Source: Mycolicibacterium crocinum (GTDB taxonomy: Bacteria; Actinomycetota; Actinomycetes; Mycobacteriales; Mycobacteriaceae). From it: 64,000 nucleotides of DNA. The translations under genes were made by a program, and so were the position numbers. Of this stretch, positions 54,542 to 63,492 are shown one piece after another (position 1 is the first letter of the stretch; each line of letters starts with the position of its first letter). The stretch lies in assembly GCF_022370635.2 (NCBI RefSeq), contig NZ_CP092362.2, positions 4,340,001 through 4,404,000 on the forward strand, given 5' to 3'. The notes below the pieces were generated by a model that had not been told where the DNA came from, made no database searches, and saw nothing but the letters and a program-made list of their open reading frames with translations.

Positions 54542-55264
54542 CTAGATCGGGTTGAATTCCGAGATCAGCCAACGACCGTCGGTCTTGGTCAGCTTCACCA
54601 TGACGCTGCTGGTCGCCAGGGCCGGGTCGGGCCGGTCCTTGCTGGTGGTCACCTGGTTCACGAAGACCAGCACCGTCGCATCGTTCGGGTGCAGCTCCGA
54701 GACCGCCGCCCGCGCGACCGTCGCCTCGGTCTTGACGCCCTTCTGCTTGGCAGCCGGCGCCACGATCTGGTCGGTGAATTGGCTGTAGTACTTGAGGAAT
54801 TCGCCGGTCAAGTGCGACTTGGCGTTGGCCAGGTCCTTGTCCAGACTCTCCGGAGCGTAGGACAGCAACGCCACCGTGCCGTCCCGCGCGGCGTCGGTGA
54901 CCTGCTTCTGCCGCTCCTGGATCTGGTTGTTGACGTTCGTCGAAAACAGCGAGAGACCGAACGCTTGCTGATCGGCACGGTATAGCCAGAAGTAGACGCC
55001 GCCGGCGGCGCCGGCCGATGCGACCAGCAACACGACGAGCACGATCGCCGCCCAGTGCCTCCCGGCCCAACCCAGGGCGCCACCCCGTGCAGCGGGTGCC
55101 TGAGTGTCGGGTTCGGTCACGGTGTCGCCGTTCTCGGTGGCCTCTTCCCCGCCGGCCGTGTCGAGTTCCGTTGCGCTGGAATCCTCGTCGACGACGGTGA
55201 CATCGGTGCCTTTGGCTTCTTTTTCAGCGCCCGGCTCGGGCGAGGTGGTCTTGTCACTGCTCAT
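54542..55264 (-). CDS. Mce-associated membrane protein (240 aa)
   Basis: An acidic, disordered N-terminus (about 1-60) precedes one membrane helix (about 70-92) and an exported domain with FSTNVNNQIQERQKQVTDAARDG and a closing WLISEFNPI, the NTF2-like fold of Mce-associated (Mam) proteins. These stabilise Mce lipid-importing complexes. ATG 55264 overlaps the upstream paralog by four bases. No mce or yrbE gene is in the window. Confidence 0.82.
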   Translation of the reverse strand: MSSDKTTSPEPGAEKEAKGTDVTVVDEDSSATELDTAGGEEATENGDTVTEPDTQAPAARGGALGWAGRHWAAIVLVVLLVASAGAAGGVYFWLYRADQQAFGLSLFSTNVNNQIQERQKQVTDAARDGTVALLSYAPESLDKDLANAKSHLTGEFLKYYSQFTDQIVAPAAKQKGVKTEATVARAAVSELHPNDATVLVFVNQVTTSKDRPDPALATSSVMVKLTKTDGRWLISEFNPI

Positions 55265-55956
55265 GGCACGAACTCCACATTCGACATCTTGTACTGGGCT
55301 CCATCGCGCGCCACTGTGACGCTCATTCGCCATGCGCGCGGATCCTGGTGTGCCCCATTGGCATTGGTTACCGTTGAAGAGGCTGCCAGCAACACCACTC
55401 CGGTGTCGCCGTTCTCCTTCTCCAACGCTGCGGACTTGACCGTGCCGACGGTGACCGCCTTGGACTGCTCAGCGGTCTTGACGAAATCGTCTGCACCCCT
55501 GGTGAAATCGTCCTTGAACGTTCCGGTGGACAAGTCGATGACGTGCTGGACATCGGCCTTCGCCCGGTTGTAATCGATCGACAGCAGCGCTATCACGCCC
55601 TGGCGCGCCGCGGCGACGAGCTCGGCCCGGTGCTGCTGTTGCGCGGTGACCTTCTGGTGCGCAACGACCATCAGGCCGGTGACCACCAGCGCTGCGATGG
55701 CCACGATCACGGTCGCGGCCACCGCCACCGTGACCGCACCGATACGCGCCCACCACCCACGCGGTTCGAGTTCGATGTCCTCGTCGTCGATGAGCTCGTC
55801 GCCCTCGGCATCGGATTCGACTTCGGATTCGGGCTCACCGCCCCGCAGGCGGGCCGCTGTCGCCTTGGCGCGCGCGGCCTGCGCGCGGGCCTCGGCCTCG
55901 GTCGCCTCGGCCTCGGCCAGCTCGGCGAGCATCTCTGCATCTACATCAGCCGCCAT
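55261..55956 (-). CDS. Mce-associated membrane protein (231 aa), paralog of the next
   Basis: Same layout as its neighbour: an Ala/Glu-rich helical N-terminus (EMLAELAEAEATEAEARAQ, possibly coiled coil), an acidic stretch, a membrane helix (about 88-112) and an exported domain with LIALLSIDYNRAKADVQ-like helix and closing YKMSNVEFVP. The ATG at 55956 gives the usual Mam N-terminus; the longer frame upstream has no support. A palindromic operator-like site lies 153 bases upstream. Confidence 0.82.
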   Translation of the reverse strand: MAADVDAEMLAELAEAEATEAEARAQAARAKATAARLRGGEPESEVESDAEGDELIDDEDIELEPRGWWARIGAVTVAVAATVIVAIAALVVTGLMVVAHQKVTAQQQHRAELVAAARQGVIALLSIDYNRAKADVQHVIDLSTGTFKDDFTRGADDFVKTAEQSKAVTVGTVKSAALEKENGDTGVVLLAASSTVTNANGAHQDPRAWRMSVTVARDGAQYKMSNVEFVP

Positions 55957-56108
55957 GGCACTCACACATGTTGTTCGAGCTCGGCGCGCGGCGCGTGTGA
56001 ACGAATATGCGTCGCACGTCGAACTCCTCTCTGGGTCCAAACACCCCGCCAGCGTACGGGCGGGCGCTGAGTCGTCCGTCACATCCACGGCCATTACGCG
56101 ACATCCGG

Positions 56109-56125
56109 TGAGAATGAGATTATCA
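56109..56125. promoter_or_regulatory. operator-like palindrome, copy 1
   Basis: TGAGAA-TGAGA-TTATCA: inverted 6-bp half-sites with 5-base spacer and one mismatch. The site at 58918 has the same half-sites and spacing. It is in the 254-base gap upstream of the Mce-associated genes and is flanked by GGTGA/TCACC, which extends the symmetry. Confidence 0.55.
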
Positions 56126-56210
56126 CCAGGCGATAAGTAGGCTGGCCTCACCATCGTAAGAAGGCTCCGGAATCCGCCATCTTGGTGCGGAAATGATATT
56201 TCCACCGACT

Positions 56211-57656
56211 TCAGCGCAACTGGTCCTTCATCACCTTGCCCGTCGCATTGAGCGGCAGGGCGTCGACGAATACGACCAGCCGGGGCACCTTGAATCCGGC
56301 CATTCGGTCCTTGCTCCAGCTGATCAGGTCATCGGCTGACAGTTCGCTGCCGCCTTTGAGCACCACGAACGCCTTGCCCACCTGACCGAGCCGCTCGTCG
56401 GGTACTCCGATCACCGCGGCCTGCGCGACCGCGGGGTGTTCCATCAGGAACCCCTCGATCTCGGCCGGGTAGGCGTTGAATCCGCCGACGATGAACATGT
56501 CCTTCTTGCGCCCGACGATCTTCAAGCGGCCCGTCTCGGTGAAGCTGCCCAGGTCACCGGTGTGCAACCAGCCGTCGGCATCGATCGCCTCGGCCGTGCC
56601 GGCCGGATCGTCGAAGTAGCCCTGCATCACGCTGTAGCCCCGCACCAGCACCTCGCCGTCCTCGGCGATGCGCACCTCGACCCCGTCGCACGGCACGCCT
56701 GCGGTGGTGGCGACGTCTTCAAAGGAATCACCCGGGCGCGACAGCGTCGCGGTGCCGGCCTCGGTGAGGCCGTAGCCGGTGGCCAGGGTCTGGAAGGGCA
56801 GCTCCTCGTGGACCCGGCGAACGAGTTCGACGGGGATGTCGGCGGCGCCGGTCACCCCGGCGCGCAGCGTGGCGAGCTTGCTCTTGTCCGGCACTGCCAG
56901 CAGTGAGTGATAGAGCGTCGGGGGCCCGGGCAGCATGGTGATTTTCTCGGCCTCGATCAGCTCGACAACGCGATCGACGTCGAACACCGGCACGGGCAGC
57001 ATCGTCGCGCCGCGGATGAAGGTGGCGATGCAGCCGGCCTTGTATCCGAAGGTGTGAAAGAACGGATTGACGATCAGGTAGCGGTCACCCCGGCGCAGGT
57101 CGGCCAGGTCGCACCACTCTGCGTACATCCGCAGGTTCTGCAGATGGTTCATCATCACACCCTTGGGCCGCCCGGTGGTGCCGGAGGTGTAGATGATGTC
57201 GGCGATGTCGGTTCCGCTGACGTCGCGCTGGAACGGCTCACCGTCGTCGAGGAAGCCGGACTTCAGGTCGATCGCCGGCACCCCGGCCGGGACGGTGAAA
57301 TCCTGTCCCAGGAAGCCTTTCTCGATCAGGACAGCCTTGGCACCGCTACGGGTGATGATGTCCGCGGCCTCGGCCTGCTTGTAGCGGGTGCTGACCGGGA
57401 CGACGATGCCGCCGGCGGTGAGCACTCCGAAGGCCGCGATCATCCAATGCGCGGAGTTGGGTGCCCAGATGGCGACCCGGTCACCCTTCTCGACGCCCAG
57501 CTTCGCGAACGCGCCTGCGGCACAACGCACCCGGTGTGCAACATCGGTGAAAGTGAGGCGCAGCGGACCGTCGACGACTGCTTCCGAGTCGCCGAATCGG
57601 TCCGCCGCGCTCAAGACCATCTCCGGGATGGTCTGCCAGGTGCTGGCTTCAGCCAT
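56211..57656 (-). CDS. acyl-CoA synthetase, FadD3-like (481 aa)
   Basis: An adenylate-forming CoA ligase with P-loop YTSGTTGRPKG, YGLTEAGT, the hinge LKIVGRKKDM and C-terminal NATGKVMKDQLR with catalytic Lys. The segment NPFFHTFGYKAG closely resembles FadD3, which activates the steroid C/D-ring propionate HIP, so a cyclic or branched carboxylate is plausible. ATG 57656 (MAEAST) is chosen by alignment to the family N-terminus. 50 bases separate it from the amidohydrolase start-side gene upstream. Confidence 0.88.
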   Translation of the reverse strand: MAEASTWQTIPEMVLSAADRFGDSEAVVDGPLRLTFTDVAHRVRCAAGAFAKLGVEKGDRVAIWAPNSAHWMIAAFGVLTAGGIVVPVSTRYKQAEAADIITRSGAKAVLIEKGFLGQDFTVPAGVPAIDLKSGFLDDGEPFQRDVSGTDIADIIYTSGTTGRPKGVMMNHLQNLRMYAEWCDLADLRRGDRYLIVNPFFHTFGYKAGCIATFIRGATMLPVPVFDVDRVVELIEAEKITMLPGPPTLYHSLLAVPDKSKLATLRAGVTGAADIPVELVRRVHEELPFQTLATGYGLTEAGTATLSRPGDSFEDVATTAGVPCDGVEVRIAEDGEVLVRGYSVMQGYFDDPAGTAEAIDADGWLHTGDLGSFTETGRLKIVGRKKDMFIVGGFNAYPAEIEGFLMEHPAVAQAAVIGVPDERLGQVGKAFVVLKGGSELSADDLISWSKDRMAGFKVPRLVVFVDALPLNATGKVMKDQLR

Positions 57657-57706
57657 TGCGCCGCTCCTCATCGGGCGCGGGCGCCCTTGATCGGTTGCGG
57701 CGCGTG

Positions 57707-58897
57707 TCACACCGTGACGAGGCGAGACAGGTTGCCGCCCATGATCTTTGCCTGGTCCTCAGCCTTCAGGTGGCCGAGCGCCTCGATGTAGTAGGTCGGC
57801 TCCGCCAGTCCTTCGGGGTGCGGCCAGTCCGAGCCGTAGAGCACCTGATCCACCCCGACGAGGTTGACCAAATCGTCGATGCCGTCCTCGAAGAACGGGC
57901 TGACGTGGATGCGGCTCTTGACCATCTCCACCGGATCGCTGGGGAAGGCCTCAGGGGCCTTACGGAAGACCTCGGCCAAACCGTCCAGCAGCGGGGTCAT
58001 CCACTTCGAACCCGCCTCGACGATCGCGACCTTGAGCTTCGGATGCCGGTACAGCGCACCGTGAATCACCCAGGAGGCCACCGAGTCCTGAATCGGGCGC
58101 CACTCGTTGAGGATGCCCATCGCGTTGGTCTGGAACGGCAGCATCTCCGCGGCCGCGCCATCCCACTCCGAGGTGTACCGCGAATAGCCGCTGTCGCTGG
58201 AGTGCATACCGACCAACAGGTCGTACTCCACGACCCGCTCCCAGAACGGGTCGAACTCCGGCAGCGCGAACGAACGCGGACCGCGGAAACCGGGCACCGG
58301 CGCCGGACGCACCAGGATGCAGCGGGCGCCGCGCTTGACCACCCACTCCAACTCCTCGATCGCCTTTTCCACGATCGGCAGTGTGATCACCGGGGTGGTG
58401 AAGATGCGGTTCTGGTAGTTGAAGCCCCAGACGTCATCGAGCCATTCGTTGAGCGCATGCACCAGCACGTGGATGGCCACCGGATCGTCGGAGAGCCGCT
58501 CTTCGAGCAGGCTCGCCAGCGTCGGGAACATCAGCGTCTTGTCCAGACCGAGCTCGTTCATCACCTCGAGGCGCGGGGCGGGCTCGAAGAACGCCGGGAT
58601 CGCGCGCATCGGCTCACCGAACAGCTCGCGCTTGGTCTTGCCCTCCGGGTTGCCGTATTTGAAGTACTCCTCCCACGCACCCGGGCGGGCCACAACCTCG
58701 AACGTCGGGTTGGGGATGTAGTTGCTGATCTGACCGCGCAGCGCGATTTTCGTACGGCCGTTGACCTGCACGTACTGGACGTAGTCCTTGTATTCCTTGG
58801 GCAGGAACTTGGTCAGCGCTTCCGGCGGCTCGTAGAGATGGTTGTCCGCGTCAAAGATCGGAAACGGGACGTCTACCCGGTGCGACAATTGCCCCAT
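57707..58897 (-). CDS. amidohydrolase-fold hydrolase/decarboxylase (Amidohydro_2 family)
   Basis: A 396-residue TIM-barrel protein of the ACMSD/gamma-resorcylate decarboxylase group: metal motif DADNHLYEPP at residues 16-25, HSSDSGY in the middle, and the terminal LYGSDWPHPEG with the catalytic Asp. Such enzymes are frequent in steroid and aromatic acyl-CoA clusters and hydrolyse or decarboxylate ring products. It starts after AGGAGGATT and an operator-like palindrome (58918). Exact reaction unknown. Confidence 0.83.
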   Translation of the reverse strand: MGQLSHRVDVPFPIFDADNHLYEPPEALTKFLPKEYKDYVQYVQVNGRTKIALRGQISNYIPNPTFEVVARPGAWEEYFKYGNPEGKTKRELFGEPMRAIPAFFEPAPRLEVMNELGLDKTLMFPTLASLLEERLSDDPVAIHVLVHALNEWLDDVWGFNYQNRIFTTPVITLPIVEKAIEELEWVVKRGARCILVRPAPVPGFRGPRSFALPEFDPFWERVVEYDLLVGMHSSDSGYSRYTSEWDGAAAEMLPFQTNAMGILNEWRPIQDSVASWVIHGALYRHPKLKVAIVEAGSKWMTPLLDGLAEVFRKAPEAFPSDPVEMVKSRIHVSPFFEDGIDDLVNLVGVDQVLYGSDWPHPEGLAEPTYYIEALGHLKAEDQAKIMGGNLSRLVTV

Positions 58898-58917
58898 TGA
58901 ATCCTCCTGTTAGCTCG

Positions 58918-58934
58918 TGAGAACGATATTCTCA
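58918..58934. promoter_or_regulatory. operator-like palindrome, copy 2
   Basis: TGAGAACGATATTCTCA is a perfect 6-bp inverted repeat with a 5-base spacer in the 44-base gap between the CaiB and amidohydrolase genes, 21 bases before the latter start. It matches the site at 56109 in half-site and spacing, suggesting one TetR/GntR-type regulator acting inside the cluster. Confidence 0.6.
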
Positions 58935-58941
58935 TTATGGA

Positions 58942-61329
58942 CTAACTGCAATACCCAGACCCGATGACCCCCTCTGCTTCGAGGGCCTCGACCTCCTCTG
59001 TGGACAGTCCGAGTTCATCCAGTAGTTCGTGGTTGTGCTGGCCGAGCAGCGGCGCCGGCGCGGCGTGCACCGGCCGCGGTCCGCGCGAGAGCCGGAACGG
59101 CATCGTGGTGAACCGGGCCGGTGCGTTCACCGGGTGGTCCAGCACTTCGAAGAACCCACGGGCGGTGAGCTGTTCGAGCTCGGTCTGACGGTGCGGTTGC
59201 ATGACCTTGGCGACCGGGACGCCGGCCGGCCAGAGCGCGTCGACGATCTCGTCGCCGCTGCGCTCGCGACACCAGGCGCCGATGAACTCGTCGATGAAAT
59301 CCGCACGTACCCGCCGACCGGCGGCGGTCGCGAGTTCGGGGTCGGCCGCCCAATCCGGATCACCGAATGCGCCGCGCAGTGCCTGCCAATGTTCGTCAGT
59401 CTCGACCGCGATCGCCACCCACGAGTCGTCACGGCCGAACTCATCGATCTCGTTGCAGCGGTAAAGGTTCTGCGGTGAGGCGGTAGGTCCCCGGTTACCG
59501 GCCCGCTGCAAGACCGCGCCGTAGGCGCTGTATTCGACGATCTGCTCGGCGGCGATGTTGAGGGCCGCATCCACCATCGGGGCCTCGATCAGCGCGCCCT
59601 CGCCGGTGCGCCTGCGGTGTTCGAGGGCGAGCAGCACCGCGGTGAGCGCATGCAGCCCAGCGTTGGGGTCACCAAGGGAGTACGGCTCGTACGGATTTCG
59701 GTCGGGGTAGCCGGTGAGCCAACTGATGCCGGCCGCCGCCTCGATCACGTAGGCGAACGCCGGGTTGTCCCGCCACGGCCCGTCCAGTCCGAATCCCGGC
59801 ATCCGGCACATCACCACATCGGGCTTGATCCGTTGCACCGCAGCATAATCCAGGCCGAGCTGGTCGAGCACCCGCGGGGTGTAGTTCTCGGCGACCACGT
59901 CGGCAGTGGCGATCAATTGGTTCAGGAGCTCCCGGCCGCGCTCCGTGCGCAGGTCGAGGGTGATGTCCTTCTTGCTGGTGTTCAACGCGGCGAAAATCGG
60001 CTGCTTTTCCCACCACTGGTCTTCGGTCACCGGCACGCCGGCGATCATCCTGGTGCCGTCGGGGCGACGGGCGGACTCGACATGGATCACCTCGGCACCC
60101 AGCAGGGCCATCAGGTGGGTGGCAGACGGACCGGCCCAGAAGGTCGTCAGGTCGACGACCCGAATACCGCTCAGCGGCAGGCGATCTGGTGCCGTACCGG
60201 CCTTGCGCGGCGCGCGTGACGCCTGCCGGTGCTGATCCGTGTGCTCGCCGAGTCGCGGCGCCCGCGACGGCGGACGCAGCCCGACGCCGGTGATCCGGTA
60301 GGGGTGCGCCGGCTGGCGGAAGCCGGCCGGGTGATCGACGAACGACCCGCGGGCGGCGAAGTGTTCCAGCGACTCGATGGTGTCAGGGGTGGCGACCGGG
60401 GCGTTGGGGATGCGGAAGGCCGTGGCGAGATCGCGGACCTCGTCGCCGGTGCGCTCGGCCATCCATGCGTAGAGTTCGGCGGACTTCTCGTTGGCCTGCT
60501 CGGTGATCGTCAGCGGAGCATCCTCGTCGATCCAGTCCTCGTGGCCGGTCATCGCGCACAGGTCGAACCACTGCTGGGCGGTGCCGCACCCGACGTCCAC
60601 CAACCCGTCCTTGACCCGGGCAATGCCGGGCACGGTCAGCTTGCGCGAGTCGCGCCACGGCTTTCCGAGCATGTCGAAGTAGGTGACGGGGTAGTACGTC
60701 AAGCCCATGACGTGGCTTTCCAGCATGGACAGGTCGATGAGCTCACCACCGCCACCGGCCAGCACCCGCATGCGCGAAGCCAGGATCGCCGCACTGGCAT
60801 ACGAGCCCGACAAGTAGTCGCCGACCCGGCCGCCAACGTAGACCGGCGCCCGGTCCGGTGCACCGCGGCCCAGTCCGACGATGCCCCCAGACCAGGCCTG
60901 CAGCGTGAATTCCGTTGCAGCCCGGTCACTCCAGGGCCCGTTCAAGCCGAACGGGGTGATGGCGGCGATGATCAGGTGCGGGTGCGCATCGCACAGAGCG
61001 GCCGGTGCCAATTGGTCTCCCAGGGGTGAACCGGGCGACCAGACCACAGCGTCGGCCGAGGCGAGCAGATCATCCACGAACGCGCGGTCGGCCTGCGGGT
61101 CGGCGACCACGCTCTGCTTGCCACCGGCAAGGAAGCTGAACAGTGCGCCGTCTTCGTCGGGTCCGATCTGCGCACCGGAGGCCGACCAGCGTCGCAGCGG
61201 ATCACCCTCGGGCGCCTCGACCTTGATGACGTCGGCTCCCCCGTCGGACAGCAGCTTGGTGCAGTAGGCGCCGGGAATGCCGGTCGACAGGTCAACCACG
61301 ACGAAACAGTTCAGTGGTGCGTCGGCCAT
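58942..61329 (-). CDS. double-domain CaiB/BaiF-type CoA-transferase (795 aa)
   Basis: Two complete class III CoA-transferase domains are fused: residues about 1-390 (opening VVVDLSTGIPGAYCTKLLSDGGADVIKVE) and about 410-795 (opening VVDLTTFWAGPSATHLMALLGAEVIHVE), joined by a basic linker. Class III enzymes move CoA between carboxylates via a catalytic acidic residue and work as interlocked dimers; a fusion makes an intramolecular heterodimer. In the region of the usual catalytic Asp the halves differ (DLSMLES versus EAPMVDA), so only one may be active. ATG 61329 (MADAPL) starts two bases after the hydratase stop. Confidence 0.88.
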   Translation of the reverse strand: MADAPLNCFVVVDLSTGIPGAYCTKLLSDGGADVIKVEAPEGDPLRRWSASGAQIGPDEDGALFSFLAGGKQSVVADPQADRAFVDDLLASADAVVWSPGSPLGDQLAPAALCDAHPHLIIAAITPFGLNGPWSDRAATEFTLQAWSGGIVGLGRGAPDRAPVYVGGRVGDYLSGSYASAAILASRMRVLAGGGGELIDLSMLESHVMGLTYYPVTYFDMLGKPWRDSRKLTVPGIARVKDGLVDVGCGTAQQWFDLCAMTGHEDWIDEDAPLTITEQANEKSAELYAWMAERTGDEVRDLATAFRIPNAPVATPDTIESLEHFAARGSFVDHPAGFRQPAHPYRITGVGLRPPSRAPRLGEHTDQHRQASRAPRKAGTAPDRLPLSGIRVVDLTTFWAGPSATHLMALLGAEVIHVESARRPDGTRMIAGVPVTEDQWWEKQPIFAALNTSKKDITLDLRTERGRELLNQLIATADVVAENYTPRVLDQLGLDYAAVQRIKPDVVMCRMPGFGLDGPWRDNPAFAYVIEAAAGISWLTGYPDRNPYEPYSLGDPNAGLHALTAVLLALEHRRRTGEGALIEAPMVDAALNIAAEQIVEYSAYGAVLQRAGNRGPTASPQNLYRCNEIDEFGRDDSWVAIAVETDEHWQALRGAFGDPDWAADPELATAAGRRVRADFIDEFIGAWCRERSGDEIVDALWPAGVPVAKVMQPHRQTELEQLTARGFFEVLDHPVNAPARFTTMPFRLSRGPRPVHAAPAPLLGQHNHELLDELGLSTEEVEALEAEGVIGSGYCS

Positions 61330-61331
61330 CG

Positions 61332-62351
61332 CTACTTCTTCTTCTTTTTTGTCTTCTTGGGGTCGGCCTTCTCGGCCTTGCCCTTCGCCGTCTTCGAGGC
61401 CTTCGCGCGGCCGGACTTCGACAACCGCCACTCCGGCGGGAACTTCCTGTCGTTGTCCTTCACCGCTCCGGCGAGACCGGTGTCGAGACCCTCGTGCATG
61501 TCGAACTCGTCCTCGTCGCGGGCGGCCGCACCGCCGAGGGACTCGAAGGTGCTACCGAGCAGGCTGCCGAGGTACTCGCCCTGGAACTGCTTGAACACCT
61601 CGAAGAACATCTTCTGCTGAAAGATCGTGTCCGTGGGCCGGTTTCGCGCGCACGCTATTGCATACCGGTCGACTTCGGCTTCGAGGTCCTCGCGTGGTAC
61701 CACGCTGTTGAGGAAGTTGCAGTCATACATCTCGGCGGCGGTGAACGGCCGGCCGGTGTAGACCATCTCCTGGAACTTGCGGATGCCCATCGTCTGGGTC
61801 CACCACCACATCCGGGGTCCCCAGCCGTAGTAGCGGAACGACGGATGGCCGAACAGCGCGTCATCGGAGGAGATCACCAGATCGGCGTCGGCGGCCTGAT
61901 AGAAGTGCCAGCCGTAGCAATAGCCCTTGACCTCAAGGATCGAGATCTTCTTGAAGTCCTGCAGGGTGCGGATTCCCGACTGCGGGCTGGCATACCAGGC
62001 GCCGACCGATGCGCCGCGCCGAAACGTCCCGCGGGGCGGGTATTTCACTGCGCCGGGCGGGATCCGGAACTCCGCGAGCCGCGGCCCCTCGTCCTCGGCG
62101 TTCTGCAGCTCCATGAACTCGGGCAGGTCGGCACCGCTGCCGAGATCCTCACCCGCGCCGCGGATGACGACGACTTTCACCTGATCGTCCACACCCGCCT
62201 GGTAGAGCAGGTCCGAGTACCGCAGGCGCGCAGCGGCCGTCGGGGCGTTGAGATAGTCGGGCCGGGTGAAGGTGATCGTCGCGATCTTAGTCTTCGGGTC
62301 CTTCTCGTAGCGGATGATCTCCTCGGCCGACGGGCGCCGCGCCTCAGCCAT
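61332..62351 (-). CDS. enoyl-CoA hydratase/isomerase-family protein, atypical, with Lys-rich tail
   Basis: A 339-residue crotonase-fold protein. Oxyanion-hole elements are present (GEDLGSGADLPEF and KGYCYGWHFYQAADAD). The catalytic Glu of hydratases (QPE position) is Ser in FGHPSF, while the second Glu survives in QEMVYTG; the next loop is unusually tryptophan-rich (WGPRMWWW). The C-terminus is a long Lys/Ala tail ending KKTKKKKK, encoded by an A-rich tract. It probably is not a standard hydratase. Overlaps the M24 gene by eight bases. Confidence 0.83.
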   Translation of the reverse strand: MAEARRPSAEEIIRYEKDPKTKIATITFTRPDYLNAPTAAARLRYSDLLYQAGVDDQVKVVVIRGAGEDLGSGADLPEFMELQNAEDEGPRLAEFRIPPGAVKYPPRGTFRRGASVGAWYASPQSGIRTLQDFKKISILEVKGYCYGWHFYQAADADLVISSDDALFGHPSFRYYGWGPRMWWWTQTMGIRKFQEMVYTGRPFTAAEMYDCNFLNSVVPREDLEAEVDRYAIACARNRPTDTIFQQKMFFEVFKQFQGEYLGSLLGSTFESLGGAAARDEDEFDMHEGLDTGLAGAVKDNDRKFPPEWRLSKSGRAKASKTAKGKAEKADPKKTKKKKK

Positions 62352-63492
62352 TGCCCGTGCGGACGCTCGCCGCGGCGCTCCACGCCGGGCTAGTCGTCAG
62401 TACCTCGCAGCCGTCGGCGGTGATCAAGACGGCGTCGCGGGTGATCACCGATCCGACCGACTTCTCCCAGACGTGGGCGGTGACGGCGAGCACCATCCCC
62501 GCCTCCAGCATTTCAGCGTCGGCAGTTGCCCGCAGTTGCTTCGTGACGACCGGAGGGTCGAAGCCGAGGCCGAGGCCGTGCGCGACCGGCATGACCGGCA
62601 GTTCCTCACCGGCGTCTACGTAGGCATCGAGCAACGCGCTCGTAATCTGCCCCGGTCGGCACGCATCGATCAGCTTGTGCCACAGGGCATCTCGGCGTCG
62701 GTAGAGCTCGTGCACGGCATCGGTTGGTTCGCCGACCGGGAGCGTGCGGGTCACTTCGGCGACGTATCCGTCGGCCAGCACCCCGGCCGACAGCACCACG
62801 AGGTCACCCTCGTTGACCACATCGCCGCCCTCGGCACGGCGCCACGGATGCTCCTTGGAGGTCACCCAGGCGGCATCCTGGGTGGCCGGCGTGCTCACCC
62901 CACCGGCGGCTTCGGCCTCCAACACCGCAGCGGTGAGGAACTTCGCGGTGGTTCCCGGGCGGAGCGCAGCCACACCAGCGGCCAGGCCCTTCTCGGCGAT
63001 TGCCAGCGCGTGACGTAACGCCTGCACTTCCTGCGGAGTCTTGATCCGGCGGGCAGCCTGCATGGCCTGCTCAGCGTCCACCAGTTCCGCGTTCGGAAAC
63101 GCCATCGGCAACAGTTTCGCGAATGTCGGTGTCAGGGCGTCGGTTCCGACGCGGCGCGCGGTACCGGCGCCCTTGATGTTCTTCAGTATGTCGACCAATG
63201 TCATCGGGTTCCAGGCGAACCCGTACAGATTCTCGTGCGGGATCTCCTCAGGTATGCCCTCATCCCACGTGCTGTTGAGATGGATCTCACCGGTGGCGCG
63301 CACGAATTCGCAGATCGGCCCGAACGGGCGGGTGCCCACGACCCACAGTTGTGGGGCACCGGAGATGTAGCGAACATTGGCCTGCCGACCGAGCACCAGT
63401 ACGTCGAGGTCGTGGGCCTCCATCTGCGCCAAGGCGCGCTCGCGACGGCTGAGCCGCAGAGCCCGGGCATCGGCCTCGATCTCAGTTCCCAT
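62344..63492 (-). CDS. M24-family (Xaa-Pro peptidase fold) protein lacking metal ligands
   Basis: The 382-residue protein has the creatinase/prolidase N-domain and pita-bread C-domain. The usual five metal ligands (Asp, Asp, His, Glu, Glu) are mostly missing: VDxG is LSAG, SDxTRT is AEVTRT, the first late Glu is in AVTAHVW, and the RxED Glu is Thr in VITRD; only the His of VAHGLG remains. It is thus predicted to be catalytically dead as a metallopeptidase. The neighbouring gene encodes an M24 copy with ligands intact; the start codons overlap by 11 bases with that gene's end. Confidence 0.8.
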   Translation of the reverse strand: MGTEIEADARALRLSRRERALAQMEAHDLDVLVLGRQANVRYISGAPQLWVVGTRPFGPICEFVRATGEIHLNSTWDEGIPEEIPHENLYGFAWNPMTLVDILKNIKGAGTARRVGTDALTPTFAKLLPMAFPNAELVDAEQAMQAARRIKTPQEVQALRHALAIAEKGLAAGVAALRPGTTAKFLTAAVLEAEAAGGVSTPATQDAAWVTSKEHPWRRAEGGDVVNEGDLVVLSAGVLADGYVAEVTRTLPVGEPTDAVHELYRRRDALWHKLIDACRPGQITSALLDAYVDAGEELPVMPVAHGLGLGFDPPVVTKQLRATADAEMLEAGMVLAVTAHVWEKSVGSVITRDAVLITADGCEVLTTSPAWSAAASVRTGNG

